Assembly: GCF_016805305.1 (NCBI RefSeq)
Contig: NZ_JAERQN010000009.1
Coordinates: 62,001 to 126,000 of the forward strand
Reading direction: 5' to 3'
From: Falsiroseomonas ponticola
GTDB lineage: Bacteria; Pseudomonadota; Alphaproteobacteria; Acetobacterales; Acetobacteraceae
Length of the DNA: 64,000 nt
A program made the translations under genes and the position numbers. The notes beneath the pieces are model-generated. The model made no database searches and had not been told where the DNA came from. It was given only the letters and a program-made list of their open reading frames with translations. This document shows, piece after piece, positions 7,325-15,337 of the stretch; position 1 is the first letter of the stretch, and every line of letters begins with the position of its first letter.

Positions 7325-8737
7325 ATGATGGGGAAGCCGCAACTGCGCCGCGTCGTCACGGGGGCCGCCATGGCCACCCTGCTGCCGCTTCCGGCCCTGG
7401 CGGCCGGGGTGCCGGGGGCGCAATTGTCGCTGGGCTGGGCGATCCCCTTCGTGGGCATCCTGCTCTCCATCGCGCTGATGCCGCTTTTCGCCGCCAGCCT
7501 CTGGCATCACCACTACGGCAAGATCGCCGCCGCCTGGGCGGCGCTGTTCCTGCTGCCCTTCGCCGCCGTCTTCGGCCCCGGCGCCGCCTGGTACGAATTC
7601 ACCCATGTCGCGGTGCTGGAATACATCCCCTTCATCGCCCTGCTCACCGCGCTCTACACCGCGGGCGGCGGCGTCATGCTGAAGGGCACGCTGGTCGGCA
7701 CCCCCGGCACCAATGTCGCGCTGCTGGCCATCGGCACGGCACTCGCCAGCCTGATGGGCACCACCGGCGCCGCCATGGTGATGATCCGCCCCGTGCTGCG
7801 CGCCAATGCCTTCCGCCGCAACAAGACCCACACCTTCGTCTTCTTCATCTTCCTGGTCGCCAATATCGGCGGCAGCCTGACGCCGGTGGGCGACCCGCCG
7901 CTCTATCTCGGCTTCCTCCGCGGCGTGTCCTTCTTCTGGCCGACGACGCATCTCTTCGCCGAATTCCTGCTCTGCAGCATCGTGCTGCTGGCGCTCTACT
8001 GGGTGCTCGACACCCTCGCCTGGAAGCGGGAGAAGCCCGTGGCCCCCGACACCGGCGCGCGGGAGCCGCTTTCCATCGAGGGCTGGCTGAACGTCGCGCT
8101 GCTCGGCGCCATCGTCGCCGTCGTCATCGCCATGGGCTATGTCAAGCTCGGCACCGTCCCCGTCCTCGGCCACCCGATCGAGGTCGAGAAGCTCATCGGC
8201 ATCGCCCTCTTCGCCGCCATCACCCTCGTCTCCGTCAAGGGCACCACGGCCCGGTTGAGGGAGGCGAACGGCTTCGCCTGGGGCGCGATCCTGGAAGTGG
8301 CGAAACTCTTCGCCGCCATCTTCATCACCATGGCCCCCGTCCTGGCCATCCTCCGCGCCGGCAGCGCGGGCGCGGCGGCGGGGCTGGTGGCGCTGACCTC
8401 GGATGCCAATGGCGCGCCCATCCCCTGGGTCTATTTCTGGCTCTCCGGCGCGCTCTCCTCCTTCCTCGACAACGCGCCCACCTACATCGTCTTCTTCGAA
8501 CTGGCCGGCGGCGATCCTGGCTTCCTGATGACGCAGGGCGCGCTGACGCTGGCCGCGATTTCCTGCGGCGCGGTCTTCATGGGCGCCAACAGCTACATCG
8601 GCAACGCGCCCAACTTCATGGTGAAGGCCATCGTGGAGGAGAATGGGGAGCGCATGCCCTCCTTCTTCGGCTACTGCGCCTGGGCCGCCTGCATCCTGGT
8701 TCCCCTGTTTGTGCTGGTGACCTTCATCTTCTTCTGA
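7325..8737 (+). CDS. sodium:proton antiporter, NhaD/ion transporter superfamily
   Basis: 470 residues, highly hydrophobic, with about 11-13 membrane segments. After a first hydrophobic helix come LSLGWAIPFVGILLSIALMP and the paired family signatures GTPGTNVAL (near residue 130) and NIGGSLTPVGDPPLYLG (near 180), then DNAPTYIVFFEL and ANSYIGNAPNFM in the second half. These repeated helix-break motifs are typical of the ArsB/NhaD/citrate ion transporter superfamily, and the bacterial group with this sequence is usually annotated sodium:proton antiporter. The start at the first of two adjacent ATGs follows GGGGAGACGG. It is monocistronic and divergent from coxG. Confidence 0.85.
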   Translation: MMGKPQLRRVVTGAAMATLLPLPALAAGVPGAQLSLGWAIPFVGILLSIALMPLFAASLWHHHYGKIAAAWAALFLLPFAAVFGPGAAWYEFTHVAVLEYIPFIALLTALYTAGGGVMLKGTLVGTPGTNVALLAIGTALASLMGTTGAAMVMIRPVLRANAFRRNKTHTFVFFIFLVANIGGSLTPVGDPPLYLGFLRGVSFFWPTTHLFAEFLLCSIVLLALYWVLDTLAWKREKPVAPDTGAREPLSIEGWLNVALLGAIVAVVIAMGYVKLGTVPVLGHPIEVEKLIGIALFAAITLVSVKGTTARLREANGFAWGAILEVAKLFAAIFITMAPVLAILRAGSAGAAAGLVALTSDANGAPIPWVYFWLSGALSSFLDNAPTYIVFFELAGGDPGFLMTQGALTLAAISCGAVFMGANSYIGNAPNFMVKAIVEENGERMPSFFGYCAWAACILVPLFVLVTFIFF

Positions 8738-8830
8738 CGGGGCCTGTTCTGACGGCATGGGCGCGGCGTTGACAGCCGCCCCCATCCCGGCAGGATGAAC
8801 CGGACGTCACGAACGACAACGGAACCGCCC

Positions 8831-9805
8831 ATGCCCTCGCGACGCCTTGCGCTTTCGGCCCTTGGCGGCATCGCGACGGCGCTGGCGGCGCCCGCGCGCG
8901 CGCAGCCCGCCCGCCCCATCCGCCTGGTCATCCCCTTCGCCGCCGGCGGGCCGACCGACATCGTCGCCCGCCTGGTCGCGGACCGCATGGCCGCCAGGCT
9001 CGGCCAGCCCGTGGTGGTGGATCCCCGCCCCGGCGCCGGCGGCGCCATCGCGGCGGAAGCCGTGGCCCGCGCCGCGCCGGATGGCCTGACCCTGCTGATC
9101 GGCACCGCCACGACCCATGCGGTGAACCCCGCCCTGCAGGAAGGCCGGCTGCCCTTCCACCCCATCCGGGATTTCGCGCCCATCGCGCAGATCGCCCGCG
9201 TGCCCATCGTGCTGGTCACGAACCCTGGCCTGCCCGCCCGAGACCTCCGCGGCTTCATCGAGTTGCTGCGCGCCCGGCCCGGCCAGATGAACTACGGCTC
9301 CTCCGGCACCGGCTCCATGGGGCACCTGGCAGCCGTGCTGCTCATGCAGCAGCTCGGCGCCCAGGCCACCCACATCCCCTATCGCGGCTCCGCGCCCATG
9401 GTGGCGGACCTGCTCGCCGGCCGCGTCGAATTCGCGACCGACGCGCTCGCCTCCGTCGTGCCCTTCGTGCAGGACAGCCGCATCCGCGCCATCGCCATCG
9501 CCACCCCCGATCGCGCCGCCGCGCTGCCCCAGGTGCCGACCTTCGCCGAGGCCGGCATGCCGGGCTTCGAGGCCTATACCTGGAACGTCGTCTTCGCCCC
9601 CGCCGGCACCCCCGCGCCCCTCATCGCCCGCCTCAACGCCACGCTGAACGCGGTGGTGGGGGAAGCCGAGGTCGCGCAGCGCCTGTCGGAGATGGGCCAG
9701 CCCGCCGTCACCGGCACCACGCCGGAAGGCACGAGCGCCTTCGTGCAGGCGGAGTTGGCGAAATGGGAACCCGTCGTGCGCGCCTCCGGCGCCACGGCCA
9801 GCTGA
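8831..9805 (+). CDS. Bug/TctC family periplasmic solute-binding protein
   Basis: 324 residues from the ATG at 8831; the signal peptide then starts MPSRRLALSALGG and ends near APARAQ, a twin-Arg-like opening common in this family. Family markers are IRLVIPFAAGGPTDIVAR, VVDPRPGAGGAIAAE, MNYGSSGTGSMGHLA and HIPYRGSAPMVADLLAG. Bug proteins bind carboxylates and similar small molecules, and many act without a cognate transporter. No tctA/tctB partners occur here. It is followed 12 bases later by the flavin-type gene, so the three genes 8831-10877 may form one transcript. The ligand is unknown. Confidence 0.9.
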   Translation: MPSRRLALSALGGIATALAAPARAQPARPIRLVIPFAAGGPTDIVARLVADRMAARLGQPVVVDPRPGAGGAIAAEAVARAAPDGLTLLIGTATTHAVNPALQEGRLPFHPIRDFAPIAQIARVPIVLVTNPGLPARDLRGFIELLRARPGQMNYGSSGTGSMGHLAAVLLMQQLGAQATHIPYRGSAPMVADLLAGRVEFATDALASVVPFVQDSRIRAIAIATPDRAAALPQVPTFAEAGMPGFEAYTWNVVFAPAGTPAPLIARLNATLNAVVGEAEVAQRLSEMGQPAVTGTTPEGTSAFVQAELAKWEPVVRASGATAS

Positions 9806-9817
9806 GGACGCGCCACC

Positions 9818-10411
9818 ATGGACGATCTCCGCACGATCTACCCGCCTCCCGCGGGCCTCGCGGTGGACAAGCAGCTGGACCACCTCGACGACTTCGCCCG
9901 CCTCTTCATCGCGCGCTCCCCCTTCCTCGTCATGGCGACGGCGGATGGGGAAGGGAATTGCGATGCCTCCCCGCGCGGCGACGCGCCCGGCTTCGTCGTG
10001 GTGCTGGACGACAGGCGCCTGCTGCTGCCCGACCGCCCCGGCAACAACCGCGTGGACAGCCTTTCCAACCTCGCGGCCAATCCCCGTCTCGGCCTGCTCT
10101 TCTTCGTCCCCGGCGTGCTCGAGACGCTGCGCGTGAACGGCCGCGCGGAGATGGTGACGGATACCGCGACGCTCGGCGGCCTCTCCGCCCAGGACCGCCT
10201 GCCGAAAAGCGCCCTGATGGTGACGGTGGAGGAGGTCTTCTTCCATTGCGGCAAGGCGCTGAAGCGCAGCGCCCTCTGGGACCCCGCCCGCCACGCCGCC
10301 CCGGGCGAGATCCCGAGCCTCGGCCGCATCCTTGCCGGCCAGACCGGCAAGATCGCGGCGAAGGAAGCCGAGACGCGCATCGCCCATGCCTATGAGGCCC
10401 ATCTCTACTGA
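9818..10411 (+). CDS. pyridoxamine 5'-phosphate oxidase family flavin-binding protein
   Basis: 197 residues. The split-barrel flavin-binding fold is indicated by FLVMATADGEGNCDASPRGDAPGFV near residues 35-60 and by LLLPDRPGNNRVDSLSNLAANPRLGLLFF, the pattern of the MSMEG_1061-like FMN-dependent PNPOx family. These proteins bind FMN or F420 and often reduce small molecules or act in stress responses; the substrate cannot be told. The gene lies between the Bug receptor and the deaminase in the same direction, with 12- and 13-base gaps. Confidence 0.8.
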   Translation: MDDLRTIYPPPAGLAVDKQLDHLDDFARLFIARSPFLVMATADGEGNCDASPRGDAPGFVVVLDDRRLLLPDRPGNNRVDSLSNLAANPRLGLLFFVPGVLETLRVNGRAEMVTDTATLGGLSAQDRLPKSALMVTVEEVFFHCGKALKRSALWDPARHAAPGEIPSLGRILAGQTGKIAAKEAETRIAHAYEAHLY

Positions 10412-10424
10412 GGGAGCCACGCCC

Positions 10425-10877
10425 ATGGACGACGCCGCCTTCATGGCGCTCGCGCTCGCGGAGGCGCAGCAGGGCTTCGAGGAGGGCGGCGTCCCCGTCG
10501 GCGCCGTGCTCGTCGGCGTGGAGGGCCGCCTGCTCGGCGGCGGCCACAACCGCCGCGTCCAGGAAGGCGACCCCATCGCGCATGGAGAGATGGATTGCCT
10601 CCGCCGCGTCGGCCGCAGGCGCAGCTATGCCGGCACCACCCTCTACACCACGCTGACGCCCTGCATGATGTGCACCGGCACCATCATCCAGTTCGGCATT
10701 TCCCGGGTTGTCATCGGGGAGAACCGCAGCTTCGAGGGGAACGAGGATCTTCTCAGGTCGCGCGGCGTGGCTGTGACGGTCCTCGACGACCCCGCCTGCA
10801 TCGCGCTCATGCAGCGCTTCCAGCGGGAGAAGCCGGCGGTCTGGGCCGAGGATATCGGGGTGGACCCGCCCGGCTGA
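10425..10877 (+). CDS. cytosine deaminase-like zinc nucleobase deaminase (fungal Fcy1 type)
   Basis: 150 residues from the ATG at 10425. The zinc site is complete: HGEMD supplies the His ligand and catalytic Glu, and PCMMC the two Cys ligands. The rest follows yeast cytosine deaminase unusually closely: TTLYTTLTPC, CTGTIIQFGISRVVIGEN, then the RG.(A/E)V.VLDD stretch and a C-terminal EDIG. That makes it a small CDA-fold enzyme converting cytosine to uracil or a related amine to a carbonyl, not the large amidohydrolase CodA. Two upstream in-frame starts overlap the preceding gene and were rejected. It ends just before a convergent MarR gene. Confidence 0.85.
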   Translation: MDDAAFMALALAEAQQGFEEGGVPVGAVLVGVEGRLLGGGHNRRVQEGDPIAHGEMDCLRRVGRRRSYAGTTLYTTLTPCMMCTGTIIQFGISRVVIGENRSFEGNEDLLRSRGVAVTVLDDPACIALMQRFQREKPAVWAEDIGVDPPG

Positions 10878-10883
10878 GCCGCC

Positions 10884-11324
10884 TCACCGCCGCGCCGCCG
10901 TCACCTCCCGCAGCACCGCCATGAAGGTGGCGAAGCGCTCCTCGCCCACCTCCGCCGCCAGCTCCGCCTCCAGCGCCCGCATGGACGCCCAGATCGCCTC
11001 CGCGATCCGCCAGCCCCTGGGCTGCAGATAGACCAGCCGCCGCGTGCCCCCGCCCGGCGCCGGCCGCCGCTCCAGATAGCCCAGCGCCTCCAGCTGCTGG
11101 ATCGCATGGTTCCCCGCCTGGCGGGACATGCCGAGCCGCCGCGCCAGCTCCGCCGGCCGCATCCCATCCGGCAGCGGATAGGCGAAGACCGCCAGATGCG
11201 TCTCATGCACATCCGTGCCGCCGGCATCCCGGATCGACTGGACCACCCTTTCGCGCGCCAATCGATAAAGCTGGTGGGCCAGTGCGCCGATATAGGGCGG
11301 CCCGGACGCCTCGCTTGACCCCAA
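10884..11324 (-). CDS. MarR family transcriptional regulator
   Basis: 146 residues. The winged helix-turn-helix is seen in RPAELARRLGMSRQAGNHAIQQLEALGYLERR followed by a Gly-rich wing (PAPGGGTRR) and a C-terminal dimerisation helix. The most upstream possible start is a TTG at 11324; the frame closes upstream of it and there is no nearby ATG, so translation probably starts there. The start lies three bases from the first of two palindromes (11327-11367), so the protein very likely represses itself and the divergent cupin gene. The effector is unknown. Confidence 0.8.
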   Translation of the reverse strand: MGSSEASGPPYIGALAHQLYRLARERVVQSIRDAGGTDVHETHLAVFAYPLPDGMRPAELARRLGMSRQAGNHAIQQLEALGYLERRPAPGGGTRRLVYLQPRGWRIAEAIWASMRALEAELAAEVGEERFATFMAVLREVTAARR

Positions 11325-11326
11325 TG

Positions 11327-11367
11327 GTAAAGTGCCTTTACGTCTGTTCCGCGTAAAACGACTTTAC
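11327..11367. promoter_or_regulatory. two tandem 15-bp palindromes, probable MarR operators
   Basis: GTAAAGTGCCTTTAC (11327-11341) and GTAAAACGACTTTAC (11353-11367) share the form GTAAA-N5-TTTAC. The first is a perfect GTAAAG/CTTTAC inverted repeat. They lie 26 bases apart, about 2.5 helical turns, between the divergent marR and cupin genes. The A/T-rich arms stand out in a GC-rich background. A binding role for the adjacent MarR protein is inferred from position and symmetry. Confidence 0.7.
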
Positions 11368-11382
11368 ATCGGAGGCGACGGC

Positions 11383-11817
11383 ATGGAAACGACGAAGCCC
11401 GCGCGCGTGGTCCGCATCGGCGGCCTCACCCTGACCTTCCTGGTCGATGAGACGGATGGCGCGGGGGAGATGATCGTCTTCGAATTCGCCGTCGAACCCC
11501 GCGCCCGCGTCCCCGCGCCCCACTACCACCAGGCGGTGGACGAGGCCGTCTATGGCCTCTCCGGCACGCTGACCACGACCATCGACGGCACCAGCCGCGA
11601 ACTGCGCCAGGGCGACGTCGCCTTCATCCCCCGCGGCGCCATCCACCACCACGAGAACCGGCACGAGGAGCCCGCCCGCGCGCTGGTGGTGCTGACGCCG
11701 GGCTCCATCGGCCGCCGCTACTTCGAGGAGATGGCGGAAGCCATCGCCGGGCCGGGCAAGCCGGATCCGGCGCGGATCGCGGGGATCATGGAAAGGCATG
11801 GGCTCATTCCGGCCTGA
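11383..11817 (+). CDS. cupin domain protein
   Basis: 144 residues from the ATG at 11383, preceded by a strong GGAGG eight bases upstream. One cupin_2 domain spans about residues 35-110: PAPHYHQAVDEAVYGLSG gives the first metal motif (H-x-H and Glu) and GDVAFIPRGAIHHHEN the second. The fold could be a dioxygenase, isomerase or sensor; the substrate is unclear. It is divergent from marR across the double operator, so it is probably the regulator's main target. Confidence 0.8.
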   Translation: METTKPARVVRIGGLTLTFLVDETDGAGEMIVFEFAVEPRARVPAPHYHQAVDEAVYGLSGTLTTTIDGTSRELRQGDVAFIPRGAIHHHENRHEEPARALVVLTPGSIGRRYFEEMAEAIAGPGKPDPARIAGIMERHGLIPA

Positions 11818-12179
11818 GCAGGGGGAGCGCTGCTCCCCTGTAACACCAACGGCATCAATGAGTGACCTGCGGCCGGCGAAGGCGGCCGAGGCCGCGAATG
11901 CGGCCCGCCGCTTGTGCGGCGAGCCAAGCGCGCGGAGCGCGCGCGTCACGCCGAAGGCGTGCCTCTGGCACGACGCGCCTGAGGGCAAAAAAACGATACC
12001 AACGAGTCGCTGCAAGCGGCCGTTGGTATAATCCCCTCGCCAGGGTCCAGGGGGACCCTGGACCGCCGGGCTTTGGCGCCATCCTCAACGCTGCCATCGC
12101 GGGAGGGCCGGGCTGCGTGGCTGGCCGGGGCGCGGCTTCCGGGCCAAACTGGCCCGAACCCGAGACCACGGAGCCGTCC
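11818..12179. repeat. non-coding stretch with a chain of hairpins (REP-like mosaic)
   Basis: This gene-free stretch holds at least seven perfect inverted repeats: GCGGCC-GA-GGCCGC (11882-11895), GCGCGC-GGA-GCGCGC (11928-11942), CACGCC-GAA-GGCGTG (11947-11961), GTGCC-TCT-GGCAC (11959-11971), ATACCAACG/CGTTGGTAT (11996-12004 with 12021-12029), CCAGGGTCC/GGACCCTGG (12040-12048 with 12053-12061) and GGGCCA-AAC-TGGCCC (12141-12155). A run of seven A lies at 11987-11993. Open frames across it have no recognisable product. It may combine a terminator for the cupin gene, a dispersed palindromic element and a leader for the next gene. Confidence 0.6.
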
Positions 12180-13103
12180 ATGCCCTATGTCATCGCCGAC
12201 GACCTGCCCGACGCCCCGGCAGGGGTGCGCTTCCGCGCCCTGCTGGACCGGCCGCAGATCCTCCAGATGCCCGGCGCCCATCTCGGCATCGCCGCCCTGC
12301 TGGCCAAGAAGCAGGGGTTCGAGGCGCTCTACATGTCCGGCGCCGCCATGTCCGCCACCATGGGCCTGCCCGACCTCGGCATGATCACGGTGGATGAGGT
12401 CGCCGCCTATATCCGCCAGGTCACCCGCGCCGCGGGGCTGCCCACGCTGGTCGATGGCGACACGGGGTATGGGGAGGCGCTGAACGTCATGCACATGGTC
12501 CGCGTCTTCGAGGAAGCCGGCGCCGGCGCCGTCCACCTGGAAGACCAGCTGCTGCCCAAGAAGTGCGGCCACCTCAACGACAAGAAGCTGGCCGATGCCC
12601 GCGACATGGCCGCCAAGGTCGCCGCCGCCCGCAAGGCCCGCCGCCACCTCTACATCATCGCCCGCACCGATGCCGCGGCGAGCGAAGGCATGGACGGCGC
12701 CGTGGCCCGCGCCAAGCTCTACCTGGAGGCCGGTGCGGATGCGGTGTTTCCCGAGGCGCTGACAACTCGAGAAATGTTCGCGGAATTCGCGAAGCGCATG
12801 CCGGGCGTGAAGCTGCTGGCCAACATGACCGAATTCGGCCGCACGCCCTTCCTGACGGCCAAGGAGTTCGAGGATCTCGGCTACGCCATGGTGATCTGGC
12901 CCGTCAGCCACCTCCGGGTCGCCGCCCGCGCCATGGAGACGCTCTACCAGGCCATCCGCAGCGACGGCGGCACCCAGAACCAGCTGGACCGCATGCAGAC
13001 CCGCGCCCAGCTCTACGAGACCATCGGCTACCACGACTACGAGGCGCTGGACTCCACCCTGGTGAAGACCATCATCCCGACCGGCATGCCCCAGGATAAG
13101 TGA
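12180..13103 (+). CDS. prpB: isocitrate lyase/PEP mutase family, 2-methylisocitrate lyase-like
   Basis: 307 residues from the ATG at 12180. The catalytic loop PKKCGHLNDK (near residues 122-131) is the K-[KR]-C-G-H signature of isocitrate and methylisocitrate lyases. The Mg-binding residues sit in VDGDTGYG and HLEDQ, and LYMSGAAMSATMGLPDLG and ANMTEFGRTP also fit PrpB. This class splits 2-methylisocitrate to pyruvate and succinate, but related carboxyvinyl-phosphonate and dimethylmalate lyases share the motifs. No prpC or prpD accompanies it, so the substrate is uncertain. It is followed by a strong palindrome. Confidence 0.75.
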   Translation: MPYVIADDLPDAPAGVRFRALLDRPQILQMPGAHLGIAALLAKKQGFEALYMSGAAMSATMGLPDLGMITVDEVAAYIRQVTRAAGLPTLVDGDTGYGEALNVMHMVRVFEEAGAGAVHLEDQLLPKKCGHLNDKKLADARDMAAKVAAARKARRHLYIIARTDAAASEGMDGAVARAKLYLEAGADAVFPEALTTREMFAEFAKRMPGVKLLANMTEFGRTPFLTAKEFEDLGYAMVIWPVSHLRVAARAMETLYQAIRSDGGTQNQLDRMQTRAQLYETIGYHDYEALDSTLVKTIIPTGMPQDK

Positions 13104-13110
13104 CCCGAAG

Positions 13111-13137
13111 CCCTCTCCCCCCAACGGGGGGAGAGGG
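13111..13137. terminator. perfect 12-bp stem hairpin, terminator or dispersed REP-type palindrome
   Basis: CCCTCTCCCCCC (13111-13122), loop AAC, then GGGGGGAGAGGG (13126-13137), followed by TTGGGTGAGGGG. It begins eight bases after the prpB-like stop and lies between converging genes. The stem followed by TTGGGTGAGGG is a palindrome seen repeatedly in many proteobacterial genomes. There is no U-run, so if it terminates transcription it does so by stem strength or as a shared bidirectional barrier. Confidence 0.6.
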
Positions 13138-13173
13138 TTGGGTGAGGGGGGGCCTCGCCGATGGCAGAACGCC

Positions 13174-14148
13174 TCAACTATCCAGCGTGATCCCCAACTC
13201 CCGGATCAGCGGCGCCCAGACCGCCGTCTCGCTCCCGATCAGCCCGGCGAAGTCGGCCCCGGTCCCCGGGAACGGCTCCAGGCTGATCGATCGCAGCCGC
13301 GCCGCCACCTCCTCCGTCCGCAGCGCCCGGTCCAGCTCCCGCTGCAGCCGCCCCGCGATCGCATCCGGCGTCGCCGCCGGCACCACCACCCCCTGCCAGG
13401 AATAGATGTCGGACCCCGTCAGCCCCTGCTCCGCCAGCGTCGGCACCCCCGGCAGAAGCCCCAGCCGCTGCGGCGCCGGAATCCCGATGGCGCGCACGGC
13501 GTTGGAGGCGATGTGCGGCGCGCCCGAGGCATAGTCGATGAACATCGCCTGCACGACGCCGGAGACGAGGTCCTGCACCGCCGGCGCGCCACCGCGATAG
13601 GCCACATGCGCCACCTGCGTGCCCGTGGCCCGCATGAAGCGCTCCGTCGCCAGGTGGCTCGGCGTGCCCACCCCCGGGCTGCCGACATTCAGCGCGCCCG
13701 GCCGCGCCCGCGCCCAGGCCACCAGCTCCGGCCCCGTCCGCACCGGCAGGTCGGGATGCACCACCAGCACGAAGGGGAAGCGCGCGATCGGCGCCACCGG
13801 CTTGAAGTCCCGGATGGGGTCATAGGGCAGGCGCCGCGCCATGGCCGGCGTGATCACCAGCGCCGTCAGGTCGGCCGAGAGCAGGGTGTAGCCATCCGGG
13901 GCGGCGCGGGCCGTCGCCTCGCTGGCCGGGATGGTCGCGCCGCCCGGCCGGTTGTCCACCGTCACCGCCTGGCCGAGCGGCCCGCTGATCGCCGCCGCCA
14001 GCGTCCGCGCCAGGAAGTCGGACCCCCCGCCGGGCGCATAGGGCACGATCCAGCGGATCGGCCGCGTCGGCCAGGGAGCCTGGGCCAGGGCAGGGGAGGC
14101 AAGGCCGGTCGCGGCCAGCGCCGCCAGGCTGCGTCGTGTGAAGGGCAT
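13174..14148 (-). CDS. Bug/TctC family periplasmic solute-binding protein
   Basis: 324 residues from the ATG at 14148; the signal peptide begins MPFTRRSLAALAATG and cleaves near ALAQA. The TctC/Bug landmarks are IRWIVPYAPGGGSDFLAR, VTVDNRPGGATIPASE, LNVGSPGVGTPSHLATE and AYRGGAPAVQDLVSG. A longer in-frame start at 14268 would add 40 residues ahead of the signal sequence and was rejected. It stands alone, convergent with the prpB-like gene and without a membrane partner. It is clearly paralogous to the receptor at 8831-9805. The ligand is unknown. Confidence 0.9.
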   Translation of the reverse strand: MPFTRRSLAALAATGLASPALAQAPWPTRPIRWIVPYAPGGGSDFLARTLAAAISGPLGQAVTVDNRPGGATIPASEATARAAPDGYTLLSADLTALVITPAMARRLPYDPIRDFKPVAPIARFPFVLVVHPDLPVRTGPELVAWARARPGALNVGSPGVGTPSHLATERFMRATGTQVAHVAYRGGAPAVQDLVSGVVQAMFIDYASGAPHIASNAVRAIGIPAPQRLGLLPGVPTLAEQGLTGSDIYSWQGVVVPAATPDAIAGRLQRELDRALRTEEVAARLRSISLEPFPGTGADFAGLIGSETAVWAPLIRELGITLDS

Positions 14149-14413
14149 GTTCGTTCCTCGGTACCGCGTGCGCATTGCGCACCGGATTCGGCCGATGCAC
14201 AAGCGTGGGGCGGCCTGCGGGAAAAGCTCGCTTCGGCGAACGGTTCCTGTTATGTTCCTTACGGCCACCCCGTCCCCATGCCCGCAGCACCCCTTCCGCG
14301 CCCCCTGGGAAGGTCGCGTCGCGGCAGGGGGCGGGGGCGGCGCCCGGGAGGACGGTGCCGAAAACGGTGCTAAAGGCGGCTAATCGGCATAATCGGCTTA
14401 AAGGGGTTAGTGG

Positions 14414-15328
14414 CTAAAAAGCCACGGTCGCGCATTCCTTCGCCAGGAAGTCACGCACCAGCGCCGCGAAGCCCGCGGGGTTGTCCTGGGTCAGCCGGTG
14501 GTTGGCGCCGGCCAGCACCTCCAGCCGCGCCTGCGGGATCGCCGCCTGGGCGCGCCGCATCGCGGCCTCCCCGATCACGGTGCAATGCTCGCCGCCGAAC
14601 AGCAGGGTGGGCTGCGCCACCGCGATGTCGCCCCAGAAACCCGCGGTCAGCGCCCGCTGCGTCTCCGTGATGCCCGCGACATCGTAGCGCCAGCGCAGCC
14701 GCCCATCCGGGCAGGCCATCAGCGCGGTGTCGAGCCAGTGTTCCGCGACCGTCTCGCTCCAGGCCTCCCGGAACGGCGTCTCCGCCAGGGCCTCCGCGCG
14801 GGTGGCGAAGCCGCGGTCATGGCGCTCCACCTGGTCGAGGAACAGGGCGAAGACATCGTCCCGCAGCCCGATCGCGGGATCGCCGGCCGCCACCGCCACC
14901 ACGCCCTCGCTCAGCCGGGTCGCCAGCATCAGGGCCAGCGTCCCGCCCGTCGCCTGGCCCACCACCGCGAAGCGCTTCCAGCCCAGCGCCCGCGTCAGCG
15001 CCACCAGGTCCTCCCGGTGCTCCTCCAGCCGGAACAGGGACCCTTCCGGCGCGTCGCTCTCGCCGAGGCCGCGGTAGTCCGGCGCCAGCACCGGGTTGGG
15101 CAGGTCGAGCCTGGCCAGCACGAAGTCGAAGATCCGCCGCGTGGTGCGGTTGGCCGTCAGGAACAGCACCGGCAGCCCGCTGCCGGGCCGCCAGGTGAAG
15201 GCCATGGTCACGCCCGTCGGCAGCCGCATCCGCCGCATGGCGTAGGAGGGATCGAGCGGCGGGCGCAGGCCCACACCCTCGAAGGCTTCGCCCGGCAGGA
15301 AGGCGGCATGCGCGGCGGTCTTGAACAT
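14414..15328 (-). CDS. alpha/beta hydrolase fold protein lacking the nucleophile serine
   Basis: 304 residues with an alpha/beta-hydrolase layout: VLAPDYRGLGES before the first helix, then the nucleophile-elbow region FAVVGQATGGTLAL, a cap-like helical insert, LLFGGEHCTVI and a C-terminal GANHRLTQDNP with the expected His. At the elbow the family pattern G-x-S-x-G reads G-Q-A-T-G: residue 126 (codon 14951-14953) is Ala where the catalytic Ser should be. The His is kept. The protein may be non-hydrolytic, as in cofactor-free dioxygenases or binding proteins of this fold, or use another residue. It is monocistronic with 265 bases of non-coding sequence downstream. Confidence 0.75.
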   Translation of the reverse strand: MFKTAAHAAFLPGEAFEGVGLRPPLDPSYAMRRMRLPTGVTMAFTWRPGSGLPVLFLTANRTTRRIFDFVLARLDLPNPVLAPDYRGLGESDAPEGSLFRLEEHREDLVALTRALGWKRFAVVGQATGGTLALMLATRLSEGVVAVAAGDPAIGLRDDVFALFLDQVERHDRGFATRAEALAETPFREAWSETVAEHWLDTALMACPDGRLRWRYDVAGITETQRALTAGFWGDIAVAQPTLLFGGEHCTVIGEAAMRRAQAAIPQARLEVLAGANHRLTQDNPAGFAALVRDFLAKECATVAF

Positions 15329-15337
15329 GGCGGGAGC

